Shown here piece after piece: positions 25,713-33,056 of a DNA stretch of 64,000 nucleotides (positions are counted from its first letter, which is position 1; each line of letters starts with the position of its first letter). The stretch lies in assembly GCA_042219835.1 (NCBI GenBank), contig JBHJMN010000007.1, positions 114,739 to 178,738 of the forward strand, given 5' to 3'. Source of the stretch: Paenibacillus_G elgii_A (lineage in GTDB: Bacteria > Bacillota > Bacilli > Paenibacillales > NBRC-103111). The position numbers were made by a program, and so were the translations under genes. The notes under the pieces are model-generated. The model made no database searches. It was not told where the DNA came from and saw only the letters and a program-made list of their open reading frames with translations.

Positions 25713-27497
25713 GTGAACAACAAGCTGAAAAAAACCGTAGCATCCGTCGTTATTACCGCTTCAATCATGAGCACCGGCTATTCCGCTTTGGCAGCAAATC
25801 CGGCAGGAAGCGAGCCTGAAGCTCATGCTGTCGTTACTTATAAACTGACGGACCTTCTCGATGTGGAAGTCAAGGGCGTATTGAACGAACGAATTCAGGA
25901 CGGTACCCGTCTCGGTGTCATCGTTCGAATGAAGAACAACAGCAGCAGCTCCACGCGAGTGCCGGATTACGAGCTGCGGGTGAAAACGAGTGAAGGCGTC
26001 GAATATACGCTGCAGCCAAGCGCTTCGAATGTCAAATCGATTCAGCCGAAAGCGAACACGGAACTCAGCTATATGACTGTAATCGACCGTACCGATACCG
26101 TAAATCTGGCTCAAGTGAATTGGACCGATGTCGATTACTACGTCTATCCGAAGAAAGAGACGCTGTTGGTGGCGGCGCCGATTACCGGGCAGCCTTGGAA
26201 GGGCGGGGATACGCCGATTACTGATCCGAGTGCAATGAAGAAGTGGTCCGAATCCTTTACGATCCCATCTTTAATCTCGCCCATTCAATATACGCCGACG
26301 ACGATCAATAAGGAATCGACAGACAAAGGTACCGTCTATGTCGTGCAACTGCTCGCTTATAACCCTTCGAGCCAGCGCGAAACGATCCCGGCTTTTGTCA
26401 TAGACGGCAAGGCGACGGGAAAAGTATTCTCTGGCAGCAAGGTAGAGCAGGGAAGCATTACGCTGGAAGCGAAAGAAGAAAAATATATTCACTTTGCCAT
26501 TCCGACCAACCAAGATACGATCTTGTCCAGCTTAAATGTTCTGACTCCTGAGAAGTTTGCTGCCGGCGGAGCTGGCAGTGCAGCGATCGGCACAGGTGCA
26601 GGAACAGGCGACAACCCTGGCGCTGCCACGGGTGCTGCTGCTGGGGTGTTTAACGTAGGCCGTCTTAACATTTTGCTGCCATCGCAGCAAACTGGAGACG
26701 CCGCCTTGTCCTACAAGCTTGGTACTCCAATGTCGCTTGATAAACGGAGCCGATTGATTCATCCGGACATGGATGTTTCTGTTATCGAATTCCATATGTT
26801 TGACAACAAGGATGAAGGCTCGAAAACCGTTTCGGCCAAATTCAAGCTCACCAATAAGACAGAACGGCCGCTTGCTGTTCCGGCGTTTGCGACCGATCTG
26901 GTCAGCTCGGACGGATATGAGTACAATGGCATTCGTCAAAATATTACGACGCCGAGTGTACTTCCGAATTCTTCGCTTACTGTGAACTACTTCTATACGA
27001 TTCCAGTGTCCGAAACCGGAAAAGGCTTGTCTCTGAAGATCCAAGATACGAAGACGGCCGCTCCGTACAAGTCGACGATTGGCGCTTACAGCATGGCGGT
27101 TCAAACCGAGGAGAGCAAAGATACATTTGCATTGTATCCGTTTGAGCTTAAAGTGAACAACTGGCAAATCGGTACAAGCTTCAATGCTATGGGACCGAAG
27201 AACTATCAGTACAAAGCAAAGTTCTGGCTGGAAGTTAGCCGTCATGATCAAGTTCAGGTAGATCCGAGCTTCTCGGGACTTCTGTTCGAGCTGTATAACT
27301 CCTCGAATCAATTGGTCGGAACAGGCAGTGGGTCATTCACAGGGGTAAACCGTTTGTCTACCGGTGAAAACAATATCACCTTTGACGGCAGCACGGAGCA
27401 ATTCGATTATCCGCTGACGGTTAAGATTTACGAACAGTTTACAACTGCGGGCGATCAGAAGTCCAAGCGTCTGCTTAAAGTGCTTAAGCAATCTTAA
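25713..27497 (+). CDS. Large secreted repeat protein (export-cluster protein B)
   Basis: 594 residues from a GTG with AGGAGG upstream. Signal peptide ends near STGYSALAA (28). Three beta-rich repeats lie at about 40-155, 185-280 and 330-460; a Gly/Ala-rich linker (GGAGSAAIGTGAGTGD) at about 284-310 separates the second and third. Repeat 1 contains STRVPDYELRVKTSEGVEY, which aligns with VAVPGYQYLLRTSEGYMY in protein A at 18190. A distinct C-terminal domain at about 470-594 shares strand order and the ending LTVKIYEQF...KRLLKVL with protein A (LNIYDSFQGQKKLIATREI). It ends the RND block and is probably co-exported or works with it. Function unknown. Confidence 0.8.
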   Translation: MNNKLKKTVASVVITASIMSTGYSALAANPAGSEPEAHAVVTYKLTDLLDVEVKGVLNERIQDGTRLGVIVRMKNNSSSSTRVPDYELRVKTSEGVEYTLQPSASNVKSIQPKANTELSYMTVIDRTDTVNLAQVNWTDVDYYVYPKKETLLVAAPITGQPWKGGDTPITDPSAMKKWSESFTIPSLISPIQYTPTTINKESTDKGTVYVVQLLAYNPSSQRETIPAFVIDGKATGKVFSGSKVEQGSITLEAKEEKYIHFAIPTNQDTILSSLNVLTPEKFAAGGAGSAAIGTGAGTGDNPGAATGAAAGVFNVGRLNILLPSQQTGDAALSYKLGTPMSLDKRSRLIHPDMDVSVIEFHMFDNKDEGSKTVSAKFKLTNKTERPLAVPAFATDLVSSDGYEYNGIRQNITTPSVLPNSSLTVNYFYTIPVSETGKGLSLKIQDTKTAAPYKSTIGAYSMAVQTEESKDTFALYPFELKVNNWQIGTSFNAMGPKNYQYKAKFWLEVSRHDQVQVDPSFSGLLFELYNSSNQLVGTGSGSFTGVNRLSTGENNITFDGSTEQFDYPLTVKIYEQFTTAGDQKSKRLLKVLKQS

Positions 27498-27520
27498 TTC
27501 ATAGTCGTATCAAACAAGCG

Positions 27521-27545
27521 AAAGCCGGCCATTGGGTCGGCTTTT
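27521..27545 (+). terminator. Terminator closing the RND block
   Basis: AAAGCCG pairs with CGGCTTTT over an 11-base loop. Confidence 0.65.
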
Positions 27546-27591
27546 CCCAACTATGACCAGTTGTCCCATGGTACGCGAATATGGATCATGG

Positions 27592-27597
27592 TATAAT
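27592..27597 (+). promoter_or_regulatory. Extended -10 element for pgpA
   Basis: TGGTATAAT, a perfect extended -10, lies 31 bp before the pgpA start. No good -35 is visible, which an extended -10 can tolerate. Confidence 0.5.
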
Positions 27598-27627
27598 GAT
27601 AGCACTTTCATTAAAGGAGCGATTCTC

Positions 27628-28179
27628 ATGAAACGTCAGGTTCACAGCAAAGAAATAAAAGCCGCAGTATATCAAAAGCTGGAGGAACGCGGCGTGACAA
27701 TGGAAGAAATAGCCTTGATTGTCAGAGAAATGCAGCTTCCTTATCATCCTGGGTTAACGCTGGAGACTTGTCTCGAATCGGTCCATGCGGTTTTGCAGAA
27801 GCGGGAGCTTCAGCATGCGATCCTTGTCGGTATCGAGCTGGACGTATTGGCTGAAAAAGGTCTGTTATCCGAGCCGCTGCAATCGATTGTCGAAAGCGAT
27901 GAAGGGCTGTTCGGCTGTGATGAAACGCTCGCTCTTGGGTCAGTGTTCGGTTACGGAAGCATTGCGGTTACGACATTTGGCCATTTGGACAAACAAAAGG
28001 TCGGAATTATTAAGCGCCTGGATACCAAGAACGGAAACGGAGTACACACCTTTTTGGATGATCTGGTTGCCAGTATCGCGGCATCGGCATCAAGTCGTCT
28101 GGCCCATCGGCAGCGGGATGTGGATGAACGGGACGATGTCGCTGCTTATGTTGCCGCGACGGAAGAAAACGTGGGCTAA
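27628..28179 (+). CDS. pgpA: Phosphatidylglycerophosphatase A-like protein (YutG)
   Basis: 183 residues. The segment HAILVGIELDVLAEKGLLSEPL followed by DEGLFGCDETLALGSVFGYGSIAVTTFGHLDK is the hallmark of the PgpA/YutG family, with the acidic residues that bind the metal. PgpA removes phosphate from phosphatidylglycerol phosphate in membrane lipid synthesis; the Bacillus YutG branch is soluble-looking, without the membrane helices of the enterobacterial enzyme, and its activity is less certain. AAAGGAG sets the ATG at 27628. Confidence 0.8.
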   Translation: MKRQVHSKEIKAAVYQKLEERGVTMEEIALIVREMQLPYHPGLTLETCLESVHAVLQKRELQHAILVGIELDVLAEKGLLSEPLQSIVESDEGLFGCDETLALGSVFGYGSIAVTTFGHLDKQKVGIIKRLDTKNGNGVHTFLDDLVASIAASASSRLAHRQRDVDERDDVAAYVAATEENVG

Positions 28180-28205
28180 ACGAAAATTTTGTTATATATT
28201 GGAGC

Positions 28206-28237
28206 AGCTTCCTTATGCAAATAAGGGAGCTTTTTTT
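28206..28237 (+). terminator. Terminator after pgpA
   Basis: AGCTTCCTTAT pairs with ATAAGGGAGCT over a GCAA loop, followed by seven T. Confidence 0.85.
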
Positions 28238-28292
28238 GGGTTAAGATACTAACAAAACTTCATCTTCATTCGATAAGCGGAGTGAACATAAA

Positions 28293-28457
28293 ATGAACTG
28301 GGTCTATTGGGTGAAATTGTATGACAGCAAGTTTCAAGCGGGGTGTCTGGCCAAGCGGATGGAGGAGGACTGGTGGATTTACGGTTACGAATGCCCCAGC
28401 GAAGTCCAAGTGTTCCGTTCCAAAAAAGGCCGTTTTGGCGTCCGCTACACTGTTTAA
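28293..28457 (+). CDS. Small hypothetical protein, 54 residues
   Basis: ATG with GGAGTG nine bases upstream. The product is aromatic- and charge-rich: MNWVYWVKLYDSKF, then KRMEEDWWIYGYE and ending FRSKKGRFGVRYTV. It looks like a compact alpha/beta mini-protein without a signal peptide. I do not recognise a family. It lies alone between the pgpA terminator and the tRNA promoter. Confidence 0.55.
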   Translation: MNWVYWVKLYDSKFQAGCLAKRMEEDWWIYGYECPSEVQVFRSKKGRFGVRYTV

Positions 28458-28466
28458 TTTTTTTAC

Positions 28467-28496
28467 TTGACTTCAACATTTAAGTTGGTGTATAGT
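28467..28496 (+). promoter_or_regulatory. Promoter of the tRNA cluster
   Basis: TTGACT at 28467-28472 and TATAGT at 28491-28496, 18 bases apart, about 40 bp before the first tRNA. Confidence 0.6.
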
Positions 28497-28535
28497 TATC
28501 TTTGTCGCTGTCGTTATACAGTGTAAATTTTCTGA

Positions 28536-28612
<77 letters not shown>

Positions 28613-28621
28613 AAGCTTCAA

Positions 28622-28698
28622 GGGCCCTTAGCTCAGTTGGTTAGAGCGGTCGGCTCATAACCGATTGGTCGGGGGTTCGAGTCCCTCAGGGCCCACCA
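28622..28698 (+). tRNA. tRNA with CAT anticodon, probably Ile2 (lysidine)
   Basis: 77 bases with encoded CCA. The body TTAGCTCAGTTGGTTAGAGC and the arm CGGCTCATAACCG match bacterial tRNA-Ile2, whose C34 is converted to lysidine by TilS to read AUA, better than elongator tRNA-Met. Identity from anticodon alone is ambiguous. Confidence 0.85.
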
Positions 28699-28709
28699 AA
28701 CAGAACTGC

Positions 28710-28795
28710 GCCGGAGTGGCGGAATTGGCAGACGCACAGGACTTAAAATCCTGCGGTAGGTGACTACCGTACCGGTTCGAGTCCGGTCTTCGGCA
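28710..28795 (+). tRNA. tRNA-Leu (TAA)
   Basis: 86 bases with the long class II variable arm (CGGTAGGTGACTACCG), anticodon TAA at 28744-28746 and acceptor stem GCCGGAG/CTTCGGC. The 3' CCA is not encoded, unlike its two neighbours, so it needs CCA-adding enzyme. Confidence 0.93.
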
Positions 28796-28813
28796 GTTCC
28801 AGTAGTCGTACAT

Positions 28814-28853
28814 AAAGAGTTTTGCTTTGATCCGTCAGAGCAAAACTCTTTTT
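28814..28853 (+). terminator. Terminator of the tRNA cluster
   Basis: AAAGAGTTTTGCT pairs with AGCAAAACTCTTT, followed by TTTCG. Confidence 0.85.
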
Positions 28854-28885
28854 CGTTTCTGGAGGAGATTTTTGTTCCAGAGCCT

Positions 28886-28894
28886 CATATACTT
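28886..28894 (+). promoter_or_regulatory. Possible sigma-K -10 element for gerPF
   Basis: CATATACTT, close to the CATA-N3-T mother-cell sigma-K -10 consensus, 30 bp before the gerPF start. The same nine bases precede gerPA at 29808. The -35 region is weak. Confidence 0.4.
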
Positions 28895-28924
28895 TAGAAC
28901 ATGATCAGGAAGGGAGGCTCTTCT

Positions 28925-29143
28925 ATGCCTTCGATTATTTTGGCGCCGATCAAAATTACCGGAGCCAGCGGGGAAGTTGTATTTGGCGATGTATTGCAGG
29001 TCACTCCGAAAAGTACATCCAAATCGTATTCGGGTTCAGGCGGCGGTAATACGGGAGATTGGATGGGGAATGTTTCGGTGGTTAGCTCGACGAATACGTT
29101 TGATGCGGATATTGCCGATGCCAATAATGCGGCGAATAATTAA
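28925..29143 (+). CDS. gerPF: Spore germination protein GerPF-like
   Basis: 72 residues, the normal GerPA/GerPF length. VVFGDVLQVTPKSTSKSYSG, NTGD and SSTNTFDADIAD are family signatures. GerP proteins sit in the spore inner coat and let germinants pass to their receptors. GGGAGG is seven bases before the ATG at 28925. It is separated from gerPA-E by the oppositely oriented Hsp20-like gene and has its own terminator, whereas in Bacillus subtilis gerPF is the last gene of one operon. Confidence 0.9.
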   Translation: MPSIILAPIKITGASGEVVFGDVLQVTPKSTSKSYSGSGGGNTGDWMGNVSVVSSTNTFDADIADANNAANN

Positions 29144-29188
29144 TTGAGTTACATAAAGACTGGAAGTCTATATACGACTAAACCCATT

Positions 29189-29228
29189 GATCCCGTTCGG
29201 TCGATTCGACCCGAAAGGGATATTTTTT
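29189..29228 (+). terminator. Terminator after gerPF
   Basis: ATCCCGTTCGG-TCG and CGACCCGAAAGGGAT form a long, slightly bulged stem followed by ATTTTTT. Confidence 0.8.
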
Positions 29229-29240
29229 CGGAAAATGAAG

Positions 29241-29714
29241 CTAAGGGAACCGGATATCGACATTTGAAAAAGGGTGGTCGATGGGCTGTTTGCGTATATG
29301 AATCTGAAGAATGCCATTCTTATATACCGCTTTGCAACTGCTTGGCACCACTTGGGTGGACAGCCGAATCGTTTGGATTTTGTCGTCTGGAAGTCCCTCT
29401 AGACGAATTTGGTAGGGATTCAGCTTTAGTCGGATCTTGCGAGCTTGTTCTTTGTCGGGAATGTGGATTTTGACGATGATATTGTTGTGTGTCTCGAAGA
29501 TTTCAAAGTGAAAATGATGCTTGAGCGCCTGAACCTCCACGTTGGGCAATGCCCGGTTCAGAACGTCTTTGATATACCCTTCAACCCAGGTTACGGGGTC
29601 TCCGTTGTCGCCGCTAAGGGAAGGGGCAGGGAACGGCAGCTTCCCGTTAAAAAACTGCTCGAATTGTTTCCAATTCATATCGAAAAAAGGGTTGCTATCT
29701 TTGGAATTGCTCAT
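29241..29714 (-). CDS. Hsp20/alpha-crystallin-like spore protein
   Basis: 157 residues. The central region HHFHFEIFETHNNIIVKIHIP, with RKIRLKLNPYQIRLEGLP after it, has the strand pattern of the alpha-crystallin domain, though the classic GVL motif is degenerate (YKNGILQIHI). AGGAG is eight bases before the ATG at 29714. Related Hsp20-like proteins (CotP, GerT) are spore coat or germination factors in Bacillus, and this gene lies inside the gerP locus with a sigma-K-like CATATATT upstream. It is therefore probably made in the mother cell. Confidence 0.75.
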   Translation of the reverse strand: MSNSKDSNPFFDMNWKQFEQFFNGKLPFPAPSLSGDNGDPVTWVEGYIKDVLNRALPNVEVQALKHHFHFEIFETHNNIIVKIHIPDKEQARKIRLKLNPYQIRLEGLPDDKIQTIRLSTQVVPSSCKAVYKNGILQIHIRKQPIDHPFSNVDIRFP

Positions 29715-29736
29715 GTTTATCACTCCTTACTGCTTC

Positions 29737-29744
29737 AATATATG
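29737..29744 (-). promoter_or_regulatory. Possible sigma-K -10 element for the Hsp20-like gene
   Basis: CATATATT on the minus strand, 23-30 bp upstream of the start codon, fits CATA-N3-T. No clear -35. Confidence 0.35.
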
Positions 29745-29807
29745 AACACAATGCGCAAACCATGAATCCTCTCAAGCTGTTCTAAAACATACTTCTTCTT
29801 TTGGGAT

Positions 29808-29816
29808 CATATACTT
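29808..29816 (+). promoter_or_regulatory. Possible sigma-K -10 element for gerPABCDE
   Basis: CATATACTT 34 bp before gerPA, with an AC dinucleotide 15 bases upstream as a candidate -35. The known gerP operon is transcribed by sigma-K with GerE influence. Confidence 0.45.
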
Positions 29817-29849
29817 CAATAAAAAACACTTGAGTTAGGGTGCTGCCTC

Positions 29850-30086
29850 ATGCCGGCCATCGTGGGTGCCATCAAAATTGTGAACATCGGTACAGGCTCC
29901 ATCGTGCATATAGGCGATTCGATTCAATTGGCTCCGAGTGTAACGGCTAAAACGTTTTCCGGGGCAGGTTCTTTCAATACTGGAGATAATTTAAGGGTCT
30001 GCAATATGGTCAGCACCACCAATACTTACGATAACGATGTCGCTGACTCTAACGTAGTCTCCGCCGATAAGGCAGGTGTTATATAA
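29850..30086 (+). CDS. gerPA: Spore germination protein GerPA-like
   Basis: 78 residues. MPAIVGAIKIVNIGTGSIVH, GDSIQLAPS, KTFSGAGSFNTGD and STTNTYDNDVAD match GerPA/GerPF; the N-terminal part is closest to GerPA. First gene of gerPABCDE, seven bases before gerPB. The upstream ribosome binding site is weak (AGGGTG). Confidence 0.9.
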   Translation: MPAIVGAIKIVNIGTGSIVHIGDSIQLAPSVTAKTFSGAGSFNTGDNLRVCNMVSTTNTYDNDVADSNVVSADKAGVI

Positions 30087-30092
30087 ACCGTC

Positions 30093-30344
30093 ATGCAGCT
30101 TATCATACACCAAAGCATCGTTATTCAAAATTTCAAGATCGGCGTCGTGTCGAACTCTTCCGTGCTTCAGATCGGGACTGCGGGCACGATACGCGCACTG
30201 GCTAATCTATACAATACCGGAGGATTTACCGGCCCTGCGCCTCAGTTTACCCTTCCTTCCGTCACTCCGCAACCGACGACGCAGGGTATGATAACAGAAC
30301 CTATCCCTATAACCTTGGTGCCGCTGGCTGCACCTTCCAGGTAG
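30093..30344 (+). CDS. gerPB: Spore germination protein GerPB-like
   Basis: 83 residues. IHQSIVIQNFKIGVVSNSSV, LQIGTAGTIRALANLYNTGG and a Pro-rich tail (TGPAPQFTLPSVTPQPTTQG) are GerPB features. It is a small inner-coat permeability protein. Tightly packed after gerPA. Confidence 0.88.
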   Translation: MQLIIHQSIVIQNFKIGVVSNSSVLQIGTAGTIRALANLYNTGGFTGPAPQFTLPSVTPQPTTQGMITEPIPITLVPLAAPSR

Positions 30345-30359
30345 ACGGAGGAATGACGG

Positions 30360-30986
30360 ATGTATTCACCTTACCCGGAATCGTATTTCCAAAAGCTGAA
30401 CGATTATTTAAAGTGGCAGACGAGCCGCCTCCGTTCCTTGGAAAGTAAGGTCGAATCGCTTTCCAAAGAGCTCGAATCGTTAAAAAAGCAGCGGGGATTG
30501 ACGATCGAGCGAATTGAATACAAATTCGATCAATTGAAAGTAGAGAAGCTTGATGGAACGCTCAATGTGGGGCTTTCGCCCGCCGGGCTCGGCGAACAAT
30601 CGGTCCAGGATATGGAGGTTGGAGGTGAAACGATTCGAACCAATGAAGCCAGATCGGAGTCATTTGCACGTATCCAACAGCGGGTGACGGATTATTTGCG
30701 GCAATCGACTCCCGCCGAATTGGTCCAACTGGAAGAGAAGTACCAAGTGAAGCTGGATGAGAATGCGACCGAAGCTATCATTGGCGATCTCCAGGGGCAG
30801 ATCGGGCAGCGGATCGATTATTATTTAAAATATGGAATCGACCCGAACGTAGTGATCTTGACGACAGAGCAGGAACAGGGCATTACGGATAAAGTGATCC
30901 GGGATATTCGGCTTGGGCTTGATCAATATTTCTTAAAGCGAAAAACCGAGGGAGGGGCTCCGAATGAATCTGCAAGTGGAGAATAA
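30360..30986 (+). CDS. gerPC: Spore germination protein GerPC-like
   Basis: 208 residues, GerPC length. The N-terminus YFQKLNDYLKWQTSRLRSLE and the following heptad-rich stretch form a coiled coil, then IEYKFDQLKVEKLDGTLNVG and GLSP, the GerPC signature. GGAGG is eight bases before the ATG. The last 23 bases overlap gerPD, so they are coupled. Confidence 0.92.
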   Translation: MYSPYPESYFQKLNDYLKWQTSRLRSLESKVESLSKELESLKKQRGLTIERIEYKFDQLKVEKLDGTLNVGLSPAGLGEQSVQDMEVGGETIRTNEARSESFARIQQRVTDYLRQSTPAELVQLEEKYQVKLDENATEAIIGDLQGQIGQRIDYYLKYGIDPNVVILTTEQEQGITDKVIRDIRLGLDQYFLKRKTEGGAPNESASGE

Positions 30987-31149
30987 AGAGATTTGTGTCG
31001 GTAATATCCATGTCGTGGGCGTTGCCAGCTCGTCGGTATTCCTGATCGGCGACGCTGAAGTGATCAGCTTGTCCAGCGTGTTCGATACGCCGCCGGAATC
31101 GCTTATTATCGGCCCGCTCGTACCGCTTGCACTCGGAGGCGGCAGATGA
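30964..31149 (+). CDS. gerPD: Spore germination protein GerPD-like
   Basis: 61 residues, with the ending VFDTPPESLIIGPLVPL typical of GerPD. GGGAGGGG precedes the ATG inside the gerPC tail; the gerPE start overlaps its stop (ATGA). Confidence 0.9.
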   Translation: MNLQVENKEICVGNIHVVGVASSSVFLIGDAEVISLSSVFDTPPESLIIGPLVPLALGGGR

Positions 31150-31532
31150 CTTGCGTTCCGCGTACATCCGTTGTTCGAAGCTTGAAAGTCAACAGTCTTA
31201 TTTTTGGCTCCTCTATTTTTGTAGGGGACCTGCTCAATTTTTCCCCGGTCTCTTACGTTTATGCCGTTCAAAGGGAAATTCCCGTATTTTACGGGGATGA
31301 AGGGAATTTGAGCGCCTATCCCATCTATTCGGCCCCTCTTCCCTGGGCCCGCCAGACGCCGGCAATGCAGATGGAAGTGACTAACACATCTCCGGTAATT
31401 TGTGCCGGGAACGTCCGAGTCATCTCCATTTCTACGGCATCCATAGTGCAGTTCGGATCGGTCCGATCGATTCGTGCGGATAGCAGGGTGAAAAACATCC
31501 GTCAATTGCTGCGCGGACTTCCTCCAAAATGA
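31146..31532 (+). CDS. gerPE: Spore germination protein GerPE-like
   Basis: 128 residues. RTSVVRSLKVNSLIFGSSIF, GDLLNFSP and VICAGNVRVISISTASIVQF match GerPE. GGAGG is six bases before the ATG. Last gene of the gerPABCDE run. No obvious terminator follows. Confidence 0.9.
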   Translation: MTCVPRTSVVRSLKVNSLIFGSSIFVGDLLNFSPVSYVYAVQREIPVFYGDEGNLSAYPIYSAPLPWARQTPAMQMEVTNTSPVICAGNVRVISISTASIVQFGSVRSIRADSRVKNIRQLLRGLPPK

Positions 31533-31588
31533 AATGGAAATAGCTTCGATCGAGCTGGCTGTGGTGGGCTTCCGTCTCCGTTCTATGA

Positions 31589-31594
31589 TATAAT
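31589..31594 (+). promoter_or_regulatory. Extended -10 element for the VOC gene
   Basis: TGATATAAT, a perfect extended -10, 44 bp before the start codon; no clear -35. Confidence 0.45.
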
Positions 31595-31637
31595 CATTTT
31601 GTTATACTGGAAACGAACGGATAAGGGAGCGAAAACG

Positions 31638-32027
31638 ATGGCACGCAAAAAAATAGAGCATGTGGGCATTATGGTCCGGAATATCGACACATCGGTGCAG
31701 TTTTACAAAGATGTCGTAGGCCTTGAACTGAAGGATAAGCTTGTCCATACGAACGGCGTCGTCACGCTGGCTTTTCTCGGTTTCAACGATTCGGGCGAAA
31801 CGGAGCTTGAACTGATCCAAGGCTACAACGACGAGCTTCCGGCGGAAGGCAAGGTGCATCATATCGCTTTTACGGTGGACGACATTGAAGAAGAATTTGA
31901 CCGCATTAAAGAACTCGACGTGCGTTTGATCGATCAAGAGATTACGACGCTGCCGAATGGCTCGCGTTATTTCTTTTTTTATGGCCCGGATGGTGAATGG
32001 GTCGAATTTTTCCAATCGACGAGATAA
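31638..32027 (+). CDS. VOC (glyoxalase/bleomycin resistance) family protein
   Basis: 129 residues, a single VOC-fold unit pair. KKIEHVGIMVRNIDTSVQFY and HHIAFTVDDIEEEFDRI are the two beta-alpha-beta-beta-beta starts, with likely metal ligands His8, Glu (ELELIQ), His75-76 and Glu (GEWVEFF). The layout resembles glyoxalase I and methylmalonyl-CoA epimerase. AAGGGAG sets the ATG at 31638. Substrate not determinable from sequence. Confidence 0.85.
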   Translation: MARKKIEHVGIMVRNIDTSVQFYKDVVGLELKDKLVHTNGVVTLAFLGFNDSGETELELIQGYNDELPAEGKVHHIAFTVDDIEEEFDRIKELDVRLIDQEITTLPNGSRYFFFYGPDGEWVEFFQSTR

Positions 32028-32090
32028 GGCGCATGAATACCGGAAAAGCAAAGCCCGATACGAAAATAAACGGCAGGGGAAACGAACAAC

Positions 32091-32291
32091 ATGCTGTTCA
32101 GTAACCGTCAAAAGAAGCTGATCCTTGATGTTTTGCTCAAGGAGCGTCGGCGCCTGTTTTCCAAGCATAAGGGCGAACTGCTCGACAAAACGATCGAGGA
32201 CTTGTCGCAGATGCTGCGCAACGAAGAAATCAATGCAGAGCCTAAAGATAACGTCATCGATTGGAGCAGGAAAGGCGGCAAGCGCCACTAA
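32091..32291 (+). CDS. Small charged hypothetical protein, 66 residues
   Basis: Very basic, helical: MLFSNRQKKLILDVLLKERR, RLFSKHKGELLDKTIEDLSQ, ending SRKGGKRH. AGGGGAA lies nine bases before the ATG. It follows the VOC gene by 63 bp and ends at a terminator, so they may share a transcript. Not a family I can name. Confidence 0.65.
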   Translation: MLFSNRQKKLILDVLLKERRRLFSKHKGELLDKTIEDLSQMLRNEEINAEPKDNVIDWSRKGGKRH

Positions 32292-32305
32292 GCCGATCGA
32301 TCCAG

Positions 32306-32333
32306 AGGCATCCCGTCACGGGGTGCCTTTTAT
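32306..32333 (+). terminator. Terminator after the 66-residue ORF
   Basis: AGGCATCCCG pairs with GGGGTGCCT over a TCAC-type loop, then TTTAT. From here to the SOS promoter at 32521 I see no gene on the plus strand. Confidence 0.75.
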
Positions 32334-32520
32334 ATGCGAATCAACCCCAAGGTCAATGCTTGTTCCTCTGTTAAAAATATACCGCCCGCCCAACCCGATT
32401 TCCTCATCCGGATCTCTTCCGAACATGTCCAACACTTCCAGCCATACCCCCTTCTCCATCACTTCTGTTCCGTCGAGTTCATTTCCTTTATTTTACCCCT
32501 TAAAAAGATAGTTCCACCAC

Positions 32521-32573
32521 TTGAATTGCGAACGCATGTTTGGTATATAATATAGATAGAAGAACAAATGTTC
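32521..32573 (+). promoter_or_regulatory. SOS promoter with two LexA/DinR boxes
   Basis: Candidate -35 TTGAAT (32521-32526) and a TATATA/TATAAT -10 (32544-32551, preceded by TGG) flank CGAACGCATGTTTG (32529-32542), 13 of 14 against the Bacillus box CGAACRNRYGTTYC. A second box, GAACAAATGTTC (32562-32573), lies at the likely transcription start. The downstream gene starts at 32595. Double boxes are typical of tightly repressed SOS genes. Confidence 0.7.
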
Positions 32574-32594
32574 TTGTTTCGAGGAGGGGAAAAC

Positions 32595-32834
32595 GTGCTT
32601 CCATGGCAAAAGTACACAGGGCGTATGGTTGAGATCATTTACGGGGACCGTTCCGGACAATTTAGCAAGCGGAGGATCGTTATTCGGTCCGTACAGGCTG
32701 CTTTCATTCGGGCTTATTGTATGGAGCGCGGAGCGGTCCGATGCTTTGCCATCGATCATATACTGGCCGTACAGCCTGTCCCTTCCGCGAAGCGAACACC
32801 GTCGACGTCAGCGAGACATCGGGAATTGGCTTAA
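32595..32834 (+). CDS. Mini WYL-domain-like protein under SOS control
   Basis: 79 residues from a GTG with GAGGAGGGG upstream. VEIIYGDRSGQFSKRRIVIR, FIRAYCMERGAVRCFAIDHI resemble the strands of the WYL ligand-binding domain (I-x-Y ... R ... AYC...R.F.ldrI). There is no helix-turn-helix, so it is a free-standing WYL-like unit. WYL domains in PafBC and phage-defence regulators bind single-stranded DNA or nucleic-acid ligands in the damage response, which suits the two LexA boxes. The tail (PSAKRTPSTSARHREL) is basic. The next gene starts 8 bp later. Confidence 0.65.
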   Translation: MLPWQKYTGRMVEIIYGDRSGQFSKRRIVIRSVQAAFIRAYCMERGAVRCFAIDHILAVQPVPSAKRTPSTSARHRELA

Positions 32835-32842
32835 GGAGAGCG

Positions 32843-33019
32843 ATGCATGTGAGAAGTAATCTATACGATGAGTTGAAAGAGCACCGCCACGGAGATCAAG
32901 AGCGGCTAAGAAAGCTGATGGAAGAGATTCAGATGCTAATGGAAGCGAAAAAAAAGCGCCCTCTGCTGGACAGACTTCGTATGAAGCGTCCGAATACGAA
33001 GCCGAAAGCTTGGGATTAA
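32843..33019 (+). CDS. Small basic helical protein, 58 residues, second gene of the SOS operon
   Basis: MHVRSNLYDELKEHRHGDQE then LRKLMEEIQMLMEAKKKRPL and a basic tail (DRLRMKRPNTKPKAWD). Mostly amphipathic helix with no signal peptide. AAGGAG is four bases before the ATG. The 8-bp gap to the WYL-like gene implies a shared SOS-induced transcript. Family not recognised. Confidence 0.6.
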   Translation: MHVRSNLYDELKEHRHGDQERLRKLMEEIQMLMEAKKKRPLLDRLRMKRPNTKPKAWD

Positions 33020-33056
33020 CCGGCATAGCAAGTTCCCGTAGAACAGCGGGGCGTAG

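Noticed and set aside
32340..32500. 47-codon minus-strand ORF after the 66-residue gene
   Set aside because: The sequence looks protein-like but there is no convincing ribosome binding site and it runs into the plus-strand terminator.
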